Source: Oscillospiraceae bacterium (GTDB taxonomy: Bacteria; Bacillota; Clostridia; Oscillospirales; Ruminococcaceae). Taken from it: a stretch of 64,000 bases of DNA. The stretch is taken from positions 114,804 to 178,803 of the forward strand of contig WRLG01000002.1 in assembly GCA_009777725.1 (NCBI GenBank), given 5' to 3'. A program made the position numbers and the translations under genes. This document shows positions 34,600-42,831 of this stretch, one piece after another. Positions within the stretch are counted from its first letter, which is position 1; the number at the start of each line of letters is the position of its first letter. The notes beneath the pieces were generated by a model. The model ran no database searches and was not told the DNA's origin. It was given only the letters and a program-made list of their open reading frames with translations.

Positions 34600-36507
34600 T
34601 TATCTGTCGGGGTCGTCTTGATTGGGATTAGGATTTTCTTTTTGGGCGGGTTCTAGTTCTTTGTTGGCATTTGATATGGCTTCCTTGACATCATTGGGGC
34701 TTATTTTACCGTTAAGTTCTCCGTTTACTTTGGTTGTTACCTCCGGCGTATTAAGCTGTTTAATCATGCCTTTTGCCATATCAATACCAACTTGCGTAGA
34801 CTGAATTGACAGCAAAGCACTTCCGACTCTCTGCGAAGTTACAACAGGCATATCCGCTTCTCTGAGAACTTCCACAATCTTGTTAGCGGCTTCCCCTGCG
34901 GGTATTGAATATTGTGCAGGTTTTTGGTTATTTGCCGTTATCTCTGCCATAGTTGCATCATATTCAACCTGCCTTGAATACCCCTCAATTGCCGCTCCTT
35001 TGATTGCGATTTGTGCTTCAGCTGTAATCGGATATACTTGGTCACGGTATACCAAATCTGTCCCTTGAAGTTGCGGCATACTGATAAAAGCCCCTTTTTC
35101 TCCCTCAATAAGTCTCATATCAGGGCAATAAACCCCGACATCGCCGTTACTGATTGTTGCACTAAAAGTTGCCATAGTTTTGCTTTGAGGATTGTCATTC
35201 AACCTGTAATCAAATGTTTTGATTGTAAGCGGTTCAGGATTAAGGGCGGGTTTATCTCGCTCTTCGCCGTCCTTGGTTGCCGCAACAGGGTTTTTAAGTG
35301 CTTCCAAAACAACCTCTTTAATCGCTTCATGAGAGCCTTTTGTCGGAACAAAGACAGGCTTAAACCTATCGCCCTCTTGTAGCAACGGGTCTTTCTCCGC
35401 TCTCTCTTTAGAAGCGGGAGCTTGCAACGGTCTTGACGGCATATCAATATAAGTTTTTGCGTTCCCCTCCGCATCAACGCCGTCAATTGCCTTAACTTTA
35501 AATGATAGCGAATCATTCAAAGTCACGAGTACGTTTGTAACCTTACTTTCGGGATTGGATTTTTCAAATGCTACTGCTGAGATTTTACTCATAACTTTCT
35601 CCTCCTTATTAATTTGGGGCTCTTCTTTATTTCCAAAATCCGAAGTTTTTTCGGATATTATTGGTATAGAATTTTCCTGATTGATTTTTTCTTGATGATA
35701 TGGCGTGAAATTAATTTTAAAATCAAGCTCGCCATCCATTATTTTATAAATATCATCAAATTCATGACTTTCCTTAAAAAAATCTGCCATGTCTTTATTG
35801 GCTTCATCGTCAAGACTGTTATAAACTTCTTTTGCTTTCGTGTAAACTTCACGAACTTTGTTAGTGAAAGAATCCATAATCGTCTGATGTGGCTTTAAGT
35901 CGGGACAATTGTTTTGAAGAGAGAACGGCAAAGTAATCTCTTTAGCCCATTCTTTATTCCGGCTGTTTATTCTGCCGTCATAGTCATAATGATTAATATA
36001 AGCCGCTATTACAACACAAACACGTTCTGCACCATACTTTTCCCAAGTTTCTTCAAATGCCTTTTGGGAATCAACATGTCTTCCTCCCATCGTTTCGCCA
36101 TATGTAGTGTTATTAGTAATCGCTTCATTAATGGCATTAACGCAATCATTATTAAGCTTGTTGCTCTCTCTGTACAACTCCACCTCTCCCTCTGCTCTTG
36201 TTTCTGCAACTGTTTTCATATACACGGCGGGGAACTCCAAGGGTAAACCCTTTTCTAAGCGTTCGTTTTTTTCCATTACATTATCCTCCTTATTTATCCA
36301 TGCTTCCGCATGTTCTTCATTGAGTTGAAGCTCTGTTACTTCTGCCGCAATTTTGCTTATATACCACTCATCAAGGAATTTATCTTCTATTGTGTCTTTA
36401 ATTCCGAAAATCTGCATATCCGAAGACTGTATTTTTTCCGGGTTTTCTTTTCGTATTTTTTCCCGAATATCTTTTGGGAAGATTTCAACTATAAACCTAT
36501 CTGCCAT
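34600..36507 (-). CDS. DUF3849 and double SpoVG-like polyprotein
   Basis: The 635-residue frame has three parts. Residues 1-77 are a short helical unit. Residues about 78-300 contain a DUF3849 region (VNAINEAITNNTTYGETMGG, VCVVIAAYINHYDYDGRINS). Residues 305-380 are SpoVG-like (ISAVAFEKSNPESKVTNVLV) and 425-495 a second, weaker SpoVG-like unit. Strong ribosome sites lie inside the frame before ATG 36276 (AAGGAGGATAAT) and ATG 35592 (AAGGAGGAGAAAG), so shorter proteins are probably also made from them. SpoVG binds nucleic acid; in ICEs its job is unknown. Confidence 0.75.
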   Translation of the reverse strand: MADRFIVEIFPKDIREKIRKENPEKIQSSDMQIFGIKDTIEDKFLDEWYISKIAAEVTELQLNEEHAEAWINKEDNVMEKNERLEKGLPLEFPAVYMKTVAETRAEGEVELYRESNKLNNDCVNAINEAITNNTTYGETMGGRHVDSQKAFEETWEKYGAERVCVVIAAYINHYDYDGRINSRNKEWAKEITLPFSLQNNCPDLKPHQTIMDSFTNKVREVYTKAKEVYNSLDDEANKDMADFFKESHEFDDIYKIMDGELDFKINFTPYHQEKINQENSIPIISEKTSDFGNKEEPQINKEEKVMSKISAVAFEKSNPESKVTNVLVTLNDSLSFKVKAIDGVDAEGNAKTYIDMPSRPLQAPASKERAEKDPLLQEGDRFKPVFVPTKGSHEAIKEVVLEALKNPVAATKDGEERDKPALNPEPLTIKTFDYRLNDNPQSKTMATFSATISNGDVGVYCPDMRLIEGEKGAFISMPQLQGTDLVYRDQVYPITAEAQIAIKGAAIEGYSRQVEYDATMAEITANNQKPAQYSIPAGEAANKIVEVLREADMPVVTSQRVGSALLSIQSTQVGIDMAKGMIKQLNTPEVTTKVNGELNGKISPNDVKEAISNANKELEPAQKENPNPNQDDPDR

Positions 36508-36591
36508 ATCTTTCACTTTCCTTTCTGAATTTATATAAAAATTTTTATCAAACCCCTTGACAAGCGAGAATAATTGTGATATATACTTATT

Positions 36592-37143
36592 TTATCTTCC
36601 GCCTGCTTTAGCGTTTCTGCCGTCAGTATTGGGATAGTCTTTTTCAAGCTCATTTCTTGCAAGCTCCATAACTTTTGCAATATCGTCCATAGTTACCTCG
36701 CCGAATAACAACACATTAAATTCAACCTTATTGGTATCATCGTTCTCAATAAACTCATCCTTGCCGTTACCTGTAATTTGGTGATACTCGCTGTTTTTTG
36801 AGCGTTTAACGTGTTCGCTTTCGGTAAATTCATCAACGCCGTTTCCTGTTTGTTGGTGATAGATTTCAAGTTTATCCATAATATAAACTGCCTTTCTCTC
36901 TCTGTAATTATCAGCGGCACTGACAATAATATCATAATGCTTTTCGGTCGCACCGTTATAGTTGCAATGATTAATCGCATCAAGAATAATTGCTCTTGTT
37001 TCAAGTGCGCTATCCGCTTCTCTGTATTTTAAAGCGAGGTTTTCATCAAGTATTTTTTCAGCAAAGCATTTGAGCATATCGGCAGTAGCCAAAGCTTCCT
37101 CCAACATTTCGGGAGAGATTGATTTGCAATTTTCCGTTACCAT
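36592..37143 (-). CDS. DUF3849-related protein
   Basis: The 183-residue product repeats the pattern of the DUF3849 region of the next gene: LKYREADSALETRAIILDAI then NHCNYNGATEKHYDIIVSAA. It has two similar phrases, YHQQTGNGVDEFTE and YHQITGNGKDEFIE, about 22 residues apart, a short internal repeat. AAGGAGAGGTTCTT supports the start. Likely a partner or paralogue of the downstream protein. Confidence 0.65.
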   Translation of the reverse strand: MVTENCKSISPEMLEEALATADMLKCFAEKILDENLALKYREADSALETRAIILDAINHCNYNGATEKHYDIIVSAADNYRERKAVYIMDKLEIYHQQTGNGVDEFTESEHVKRSKNSEYHQITGNGKDEFIENDDTNKVEFNVLLFGEVTMDDIAKVMELARNELEKDYPNTDGRNAKAGGR

Positions 37144-37171
37144 TAAGAACCTCTCCTTAGATTATCAAAAT

Positions 37172-38179
37172 TTAATCATCGTCATCATCGTCACTCGGTC
37201 TCCCTGCTATTACAGCTTGATTTTTAGCAGATTTTATTGTATTCTTTGTTGATTCAGCCATTTTCTTTTCGTTTTCGGCTTGTTCATTTTGATGGTAGTT
37301 TTTAAGCATATCCTCAACTGTAGGCTTATTCGGGTTTTGGCTGTTTTTTTCTTCAATGCTTTTTTGAATTGCAAACTCCTGTCTGAGCATATTTAAAGCT
37401 ACGTAAACCTCGGCTTCTTTAAGCCCCTCCGTAAATTTTTCATTGCTGATTTCAATTTCGTTCCCGTCAGTTTTAATGTATTGCTGATTTTGGTTTAATA
37501 TAGTTTTCAGCTTATTTAAGTCTACCAACGGTTGCATAAAAGAATCGTCTGTTTTTTTAAAGTTAGAGCCATCGTCAAACTTGGTTGTCCTGTACATGAA
37601 AAAATTTATATTTTGATTATTATGAACCCATAAAACATCATAATCTTTGAGCGAAGTTTTGCGTGTGTAATTTGCAACTAATAAAATCATGAATATATCA
37701 CTTTCAGAGCATAACGTAGCCACGCCGTCCTTGATAAAATACAACGGGATTCCCAAGTCATAAAGATACTTGCTGATTTTTAAATCGCATTTTAACAGAT
37801 AACCATCCGTAATATCAATATGTGCCTTGCCGTTCATGTGCAGAGCTTCAAAAAAGCTGATTGTTTTTATTTCGTTGTAATTTCTCGTATTCAAACATAG
37901 CCGGAAAAGCTTTTTGCGGGTTTCGTCCCATATTTCGGTATTAACTATTTCGCTTTCATATTCCGCAAGCAACTCGGATAATCCCGCCATATCTTTGTAG
38001 TCTAAAAGAAGTTTAAAATCTTCTTCATCAAGATAATTCTCGTTGATAAGTGCTAGCATTGTATACAAATCTTCCGAATATTCCTTGTTGTAAAGCAATT
38101 TTCTAAGCTCATCGCCAATCATATAATGATACGCATAAAGAGCTTTCCCATGCTTATCAATACTCTCAAAAAACGTCAT
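37172..38179 (-). CDS. Hypothetical protein, 335 aa
   Basis: The ATG at 38179 has GGAGGGATAAAA upstream, so the longer frame to 38221, which overlaps the ToxIN promoter, is rejected. The product is soluble: an N-terminal helical part (KALYAYHYMIGDELRKLLYN), a beta-rich middle, and a charged C-terminal coiled region ending RPSDDDDDD. No motif recognised. It begins the SpoVG/DUF3849 group on the minus strand and is divergent from the type III toxin-antitoxin locus. Confidence 0.6.
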   Translation of the reverse strand: MTFFESIDKHGKALYAYHYMIGDELRKLLYNKEYSEDLYTMLALINENYLDEEDFKLLLDYKDMAGLSELLAEYESEIVNTEIWDETRKKLFRLCLNTRNYNEIKTISFFEALHMNGKAHIDITDGYLLKCDLKISKYLYDLGIPLYFIKDGVATLCSESDIFMILLVANYTRKTSLKDYDVLWVHNNQNINFFMYRTTKFDDGSNFKKTDDSFMQPLVDLNKLKTILNQNQQYIKTDGNEIEISNEKFTEGLKEAEVYVALNMLRQEFAIQKSIEEKNSQNPNKPTVEDMLKNYHQNEQAENEKKMAESTKNTIKSAKNQAVIAGRPSDDDDDD

Positions 38180-38214
38180 TTTTATCCCTCCTATATATTT
38201 TTTAATAAAAAACC

Positions 38215-38243
38215 TTGACATATTTATAAATATCGGGTATAAT
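38215..38243 (+). promoter_or_regulatory. Promoter of ToxI-ToxN locus
   Basis: TTGACA (38215-38220) and TATAAT (38238-38243), 17-base spacer. The repeats begin 31 bases after the -10 box. Confidence 0.85.
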
Positions 38244-38273
38244 ATAAATATAAGATAATTTATTATCTTTTAA

Positions 38274-38384
38274 TGAAAAGTGTCCCGCTACTTTAAGTGC
38301 GGCTGATTTATGAAAAGTGTCCCGCTACTTTGAGTGCGGCTGATTTATGAAAAGTGTCCCGCTACTTTGAGTGCGGCTCATAAT
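38274..38384 (+). ncRNA. toxI: ToxI antitoxin RNA, three 37-base repeats
   Basis: Three direct repeats with a period of 37 bases begin at 38274, 38311 and 38348; each reads TGAAAAGTGTCCCGCTACTT and then a GAGTGCGGCT segment. Copies 1 and 2 differ by one base; copy 3 diverges only in its last bases. In known type III systems ToxN cuts such repeats from the precursor and each unit folds as a pseudoknot that inhibits the enzyme. Repeat length fits the known 34-37-base range. A terminator separates repeats from toxin gene, as expected. Confidence 0.85.
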
Positions 38385-38386
38385 GC

Positions 38387-38411
38387 AATGGGGGGCTTAA
38401 TGCTCCCCATT
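38387..38411 (+). terminator. Terminator between toxI and toxN
   Basis: AATGGGG pairs with CCCCATT around an 11-base loop, followed by TAGTTT. In type III systems such a leaky terminator keeps antitoxin RNA in excess of toxin mRNA. Confidence 0.75.
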
Positions 38412-38434
38412 TAGTTTAAGGAGTTAGTTTTGTT

Positions 38435-38965
38435 ATGGAAAGTCTTAAATTTTATACCGTTGATAACGATTACGTTGAATATTTAAAAAAAGCCGAAACG
38501 GAAGCGCGAGGTTTTTCGAGAGTTCCTGATATGATTTACGGAAAAGCGAATAAGCCTAAGTTTCTTTGCGGGATAGTTCTATCAGTAAAAAGCAAAGATT
38601 ATTATGTTCCTGTTACATCATATAAGCACCAAAAACCCGATAACTTTTTAATACTGGCAAGTAGCGGTGATGTTACAAGCTCATTGCGGTTTAACTATAT
38701 GTTCCCTGTTCCGAAAGAATTGGTGTCAATGAGAGTAATCCCCAATGAGCCCGACATTAAGTATAGGCGATTGCTTGTTCAAGAATTATTATATTGTGAA
38801 AGCAATCAATCAAAAATCCTGTTCCTTGCTGAACGTACATATAAACGAGTAATGTTAGGCAAAGATAAAGGGCTTATTGCCAATGCCTGTGATTTTAAGC
38901 TTCTCGAAGAAAAGTGCCTTGAATACTGTAACGCTCATAATTTAACATTTAACCCCGCCGGATAA
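38435..38965 (+). CDS. toxN: ToxN/AbiQ-family endoribonuclease toxin (type III TA)
   Basis: The 176-residue product has the ToxN/AbiQ fold pattern: LKFYTVDNDYVEYLKKAE at the start, KFLCGIVLSVKSKDYYVPVT then SYKHQKPD, the phrase LRFNYMFPVPKELV, and KILFLAERTYKRV. Length is normal for the family. ToxN cleaves cellular and phage RNA and causes abortive infection when the ToxI RNA is lost. AAGGAGTTAG supports the start. The toxI repeats and terminator directly upstream make the assignment firm. Confidence 0.9.
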   Translation: MESLKFYTVDNDYVEYLKKAETEARGFSRVPDMIYGKANKPKFLCGIVLSVKSKDYYVPVTSYKHQKPDNFLILASSGDVTSSLRFNYMFPVPKELVSMRVIPNEPDIKYRRLLVQELLYCESNQSKILFLAERTYKRVMLGKDKGLIANACDFKLLEEKCLEYCNAHNLTFNPAG

Positions 38966-38992
38966 TTTCACTTTCCAACGGAAAGTGAAATT
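38964..38992. repeat. Palindrome P13, extended
   Basis: Centre AAC; core 38968-38988 extends to perfect arms beginning AATTTCAC and ending GTGAAATT. It overlaps the toxN stop region. Confidence 0.9.
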
Positions 38993-38995
38993 ACC

Positions 38996-39050
38996 TCCGC
39001 TCTCTCCCCCTCTTTCTTTTCCCAACAAACCCCAAAACATCGTAGCCGGA
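38996..39050 (-). repeat. GGGAAAAGAAA-type repeat, copy d
   Basis: On the minus strand it reads GATGTTTTGGGGTTTGTTGG then GAAAAGAAAGAGGGGGAGAG. It directly follows the topoisomerase stop codon and directly precedes palindrome P13. Confidence 0.5.
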
Positions 39051-39052
39051 CA

Positions 39053-40461
39053 TTATCCGTTATATTCTCGGAAGTTGACGTATTTGCCGTTATTTACTAT
39101 ACAATATTTTTTAGTAACAGGGCTGTTTTCGTGTATTTTGATTGAGAAATTTGTATAGCCTTGGGTTAATAATTCTTTGATGTGTTTTGCCGTAACGGTT
39201 ACTTCGGGCTTGTTGTTTTTCTTCCAAATCGTCCATCCGCAACCGTCCTTGCCGCTTTCGCAGTAGAAATTCATTTTTCCCTCTAATATTTGCTTTTCCG
39301 CTCCCTGTTCTTTGCAACGAGGGCATAAGCCTAACGGTTCGCTTTTTTCTTTTAAAACAAGCTTAAAATTAATATACACGCCGTCGTCAGAAAGGAAATG
39401 CAGAGCTTCATACTCTTTGCCCTCCTTGTTTTTCCTTTTCATCATGACTTGCTTTCCCGCTATTAAATCAATTGCCTTTTTCTTGGTAATTGTATTGAAA
39501 TAATAGTTAAATTTATCCTTTTTCCAAATGGTAAAGCCGCATGATTTGCCGCCCTCACAAGTGAAGTTATCCTTTGTTTCATAAACCTTTCTGTCAATAT
39601 TTTTCTTTTTGCAACGAGGGCAATCCGCTATTGGTTCGCCGTCATATTTAGACTTGTGCTTAATTTCCATAGGCTTGCGGTCGGAAATAATAGCGGCACG
39701 AGTTGCGGGAGTTCCTATGCCTTTGCCTTTGATATTCGTCTTTAAAACTTTATCATCAATCAGATTATCAATGTTTTCCATGACGGATAAAAGAGTGCTG
39801 TCATTGTATCGGCGGGGCGGCTTCTTTTCGCAATCTTTGACGGTTGCGTTTTCTACCGTAAAACTGCTGTCTTCCGGTTGGTCTAATGCACAAAGCAAGC
39901 GGTTTACAATCAGATTAAAGATTTTCTTCTCGTCATCGGTAAGGGCATTTATGAGATTGACATTTTTAACAAGATTAGTCGGAATTAAGGCGTGATGGTC
40001 GGTTATACCCGCATTATTAACAACTCGCTTATCAAGGTTAAGACCTGTTTCAAAAAGATTATTAATGCGTTCGCTTTGCTCTTCGTTGTCTTGCTCTAAC
40101 TCTTGAAGTGCAGACACCACTTCCGTAACGCTGTCAATCATATCATCGGATATAAATTTACTGTCTGAACGAGGGTAAGTTGTGAATTTTTACAGTAGAG
40201 ATTACCCTCTCGCACCGCATCTGTTGCACAGATGACTTCATTAACATCATCTTGCTTCATGAGAGTAGTAATCATTTTTCGAGTATTATTAAGGGTTGCC
40301 GCATAATTATTATCAGGCGAGGTAGTCGGCACAAATTTATACTCTTGCGGCTTTAGGGGAAGCTCCTCAATCGTCCAATCGCTTCTTTTTTCGGTGTAGC
40401 CGTAATCATTGGGGAATCCTATGCCGTAAAGATGACCGAGAGCGTTTGTAATGCTCTCCAC
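39053..40461 (-). pseudogene. topB: Topoisomerase III gene with N-terminal and internal loss
   Basis: Two fragments remain of a normally 600-700-residue type IA enzyme. The upstream frame (40461-40138) starts mid-domain at ITNALGHLYGIGFP and contains EVICATDAVREGN, the acidic Toprim end, then goes out of frame. The downstream frame (from about 40,185 to 39053) starts with the active-site Tyr phrase TTYPRSDSKFISDDM, continues with NNAGITDHHALIPT and ends in two zinc-ribbon-like units (CPRCKKKNID, CPRCKEQGAE). About 55 N-terminal and 200 central residues are absent. The product cannot be a working topoisomerase. Confidence 0.8.
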
Positions 40462-40793
40462 ATAATGAAAAGCACAACAACATACAGAAATATGTTTATG
40501 GGCGAGATTCGGATTCCCGCAAATCCTGTTTTTTCCTCGTTGTTATTCTGAACAGTATCCGCTGTTTCCGCTTCGCTGTTATTGAATATTTTGGATATAA
40601 AGCTTGTGTTCGCATTTTCTTTGTTGTCACTTATATTCCTTGCGTTAAAAGCAACGCCGACAATGCTGAACACAAAATATCCGACAATAATAAGTATAAG
40701 AAGCCATTTAAGTTTAGATTTAAAGCTGTCTTTTTTCTGATTAAAGCTTTTGTTTGATGATTGTTCTTTTCGGGTTTTGAAAAAGTCAAGCAT
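40419..40793 (-). CDS. Two-helix membrane protein, probably truncated
   Basis: The ATG at 40793 has AAGGAGGTTTTGT upstream. The 124-residue product has a basic start (FFKTRKEQSSNKSFNQKK), a membrane helix at about 27-47, an acidic Asn-rich linker and a second helix near 95-112 (ISPINIFLYVVVLFIMW). The last ten residues (from RALQTL) are an out-of-frame reading of topoisomerase sequence, so the natural C-terminus is probably lost at the same break that removed the topoisomerase N-terminus. Confidence 0.55.
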   Translation of the reverse strand: MLDFFKTRKEQSSNKSFNQKKDSFKSKLKWLLILIIVGYFVFSIVGVAFNARNISDNKENANTSFISKIFNNSEAETADTVQNNNEEKTGFAGIRISPINIFLYVVVLFIMWRALQTLSVIFTA

Positions 40794-41370
40794 ACAAAAC
40801 CTCCTTTTCTTTGCCATGCCTTTCAGACACTTCATGTGAAAAATATAACTCATGTTTTAAATTAAAAGTAAGCAAAGTGATAATTATCTCGTCCTGCATT
40901 AATCCGTTTGGAATTATTTCGGCTTCTGTTTTGCCCAAATCGCGGCTTTCAGAACCAAACCACCTTGCACCCTCATAAATCGGAATCAGCCGCTTGCCGT
41001 TTGAATCGTAAGGATTTTCTCTGATACGCAGTTCTCTTCGTATATCATCGTCAGTTTTTCTGTTTCTGCCGCTAAAGGCAAGCTCAATTTCGCTGTTAGT
41101 TTGGTCAACCATTTCAGTCATAAGCGGTTTAAGCTCGGCTACCGCATCAATAAAATAATCCGTCCTCATTTCCTCCATCAGAAAATCAATATCAACGACA
41201 ACCTCCGCTTTGCCGTCAATCTCATCATTAGAATTTCTGACAGCATTGCTGATATAATTATAGCTGACGAAAACTACCACCACTGCAATAATTGCCGTTA
41301 AAACCGTGTTCTTTTTTGCAAATTCAATGACCTTAAATTTTAAATCTTGGATTGTTTTTGAGTTAAACAT
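40786..41370 (-). CDS. Membrane-anchored hypothetical protein
   Basis: The 194-residue product has an N-terminal membrane helix (about 20-40, KKNTVLTAIIAVVVVFVSYN) and an outer or inner soluble domain with RTDYFIDAVAELKPLMTEMV and RRELRIRENPYDSNGKRLIP. AAGGAGAAAGAGG supports the start. It overlaps the next minus-strand gene by 8 bases, so the two are cotranslated. It lies between the topoisomerase and secretion genes; a role near the transfer channel is possible. Confidence 0.55.
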   Translation of the reverse strand: MFNSKTIQDLKFKVIEFAKKNTVLTAIIAVVVVFVSYNYISNAVRNSNDEIDGKAEVVVDIDFLMEEMRTDYFIDAVAELKPLMTEMVDQTNSEIELAFSGRNRKTDDDIRRELRIRENPYDSNGKRLIPIYEGARWFGSESRDLGKTEAEIIPNGLMQDEIIITLLTFNLKHELYFSHEVSERHGKEKEVLYA

Positions 41371-41496
41371 AATATTTTCCTCTTTCTCCTTAAATTAGGC
41401 GATTAACGCCCCCGAATCCGGCATTAAAATTTACCGAATTGTTATATTTACAACGATTTTATCGTTGGTTATAACCATATGTTTGGTTTTTTTCAA

Positions 41497-41517
41497 TCAC
41501 TTTCCGATGGAAAGTGA
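41497..41517. repeat. Palindrome P14
   Basis: Centre GAT on the plus strand, two bases after the end of the MuF-C-like gene. With P15 it brackets that single gene. Confidence 0.9.
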
Positions 41518-41519
41518 TT

Positions 41520-42341
41520 TTATCGTTCGCCGCTTTTTTTGTTTTGGCTTAAAGGTGGTGGTTCAAGCTCTTTTTTAGCAATTGCAATCATTTTTTCAGC
41601 CTCTTCTATGAGATTATCAACTTTGCCTTTGAGTAAGGGGTTAAATTTTACATGGCTTTCAGGGATTGCAGGGTTATCAAATATTAAATTTTTGTTAATT
41701 TCGCTCAAAGGCTTGACAGATGACATAGAATGTGTTATACTATTGTCAAAGCTTACGAATACGCTATACTTCTCAGGCAATTGTAGCCCGGTAGATTGAT
41801 AGTAATTCGGGGCTTTTTTTATGTTTACGGCAAGCAAATTTCCCTCTAAAATATTTCGAGATATGTAACCTTGTACCTTATTTCCGTTTTTTGCAATAAA
41901 ACTTTCAAATGCTCTATCTCGTCCGTGCATTGTTGCTATACGATTAACATCATGGTTTTTTTCCTGTGTGTTTAATTCAATACCAACAACAAACGGTCTT
42001 CCGTTTTTATCAAAAGCATCTGTAATAACAGTCACATAATTATCATTTTTAGGGTCTTTAAAAATCATTACAGGATTAGCGAGCAAATTAGGCAATGCAC
42101 TTAACTCATCGAAAGTTAAATCATGTGAATTTTTGTTTTTATTTGCTGTTTTGCTCCCTAAGCATTTATCAACATCGTTCGGGTTTATTATAATTGGAAG
42201 CGGTTTAGCTCCAATCGCAAGCAAAGCGTTAGGCGTATCGCAAACATCAATCGGTTTATTTCGTTTATGTGGGTTTTCAATGCTTATGTACTCATTAAGT
42301 TTTCTCTCAAATTCTGTATTTAAAATTTTTATTTCATTCAA
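41520..42341 (-). CDS. MuF-C/PBECR3-like domain protein
   Basis: The 273-residue product has the pattern of the phage MuF C-terminal domain (a Barnase-EndoU-ColicinE5-RelE-like nuclease fold): LTFDELSALPNLLANPVMIF, NDNYVTVITDAFDKNGRPFV and VGIELNTQEKNHDVNRIATM, then FIAKNGNKVQGYI. It is a likely toxin-like effector, but catalysis is unproven. A Pro-rich tail ends PPPLSQNKKSGER. The gene is a single transcription unit bracketed by palindromes P14 and P15. It has GGGGAAGTTATT upstream of the start. Confidence 0.72.
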   Translation of the reverse strand: MNEIKILNTEFERKLNEYISIENPHKRNKPIDVCDTPNALLAIGAKPLPIIINPNDVDKCLGSKTANKNKNSHDLTFDELSALPNLLANPVMIFKDPKNDNYVTVITDAFDKNGRPFVVGIELNTQEKNHDVNRIATMHGRDRAFESFIAKNGNKVQGYISRNILEGNLLAVNIKKAPNYYQSTGLQLPEKYSVFVSFDNSITHSMSSVKPLSEINKNLIFDNPAIPESHVKFNPLLKGKVDNLIEEAEKMIAIAKKELEPPPLSQNKKSGER

Positions 42342-42359
42342 TTTAATAACTTCCCCTTA

Positions 42360-42380
42360 TTACTTTCCGGTGGAAAGTGA
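42360..42380. repeat. Palindrome P15
   Basis: Centre GGT; left arm TTACTTTCC has one change. It lies 19 bases before the MuF-C-like start on the minus strand. Confidence 0.85.
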
Positions 42381-42429
42381 TTGAAACGTCCTACTTTCCT
42401 TGCGTTTTTATATATTTTTTTGTTTTTGC

Positions 42430-42458
42430 TTGACAAATACTAATTTTACTGTTATAAT
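42430..42458 (+). promoter_or_regulatory. Promoter of 42.5-43.9 kb genes
   Basis: TTGACA (42430-42435) and TATAAT (42453-42458), 17-base spacer, 50 bases before the ATG at 42508. Confidence 0.8.
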
Positions 42459-42507
42459 TATTATATAAATTTAACAGTTACCAATTAAAACAAAGGAGGT
42501 TTTCAGT

Positions 42508-42831
42508 ATGTATCAGCAACCAACCGATTTCAAGGTGGAGATTTATTTTGACCCCAACGCCGCTAATTTACCCGATATATGCAAGGCTACCGATGATATT
42601 TTTTCGGCTTTAAATATGCCATGTGTCGAAAGCGGAAGCGACCGCCGTTTTTATAGCGGCAACGGTGACCCTATGGATATTGGGCTTTTATGTAGAGGGG
42701 TTGGCAAAGTTAAGAGAAATCCTTTTATTTTAAATTTTATCATTGACGGATACTTCTTTAACGGCGTTAGACGTGAAACCCTTATGACAAGTTTTTTTAA
42801 AAATTCGTTAGGGGGATTAAAACGTGGATGA
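42508..42831 (+). CDS. Hypothetical protein, 107 aa
   Basis: AAAGGAGGTTTTC supports the start. The product is a small soluble protein beginning MYQQPTDFKVEIYFDPNAAN with phrases DIFSALNMPCVESGSDRRFY and GNGDPMDIGLLCRGVGKVKR. It overlaps the next gene by 8 bases. No family recognised, but the next gene has a related opening (IYFDLDTNA), so the two may be partners. Confidence 0.55.
   Translation: MYQQPTDFKVEIYFDPNAANLPDICKATDDIFSALNMPCVESGSDRRFYSGNGDPMDIGLLCRGVGKVKRNPFILNFIIDGYFFNGVRRETLMTSFFKNSLGGLKRG

Noticed and set aside
36510..36525. Half copy of the palindrome (TCACTTTCC) upstream of the SpoVG/DUF3849 gene
   Set aside because: The right arm is missing, and on the minus strand the sequence is simply the ribosome site GGAAAGTG of that gene.
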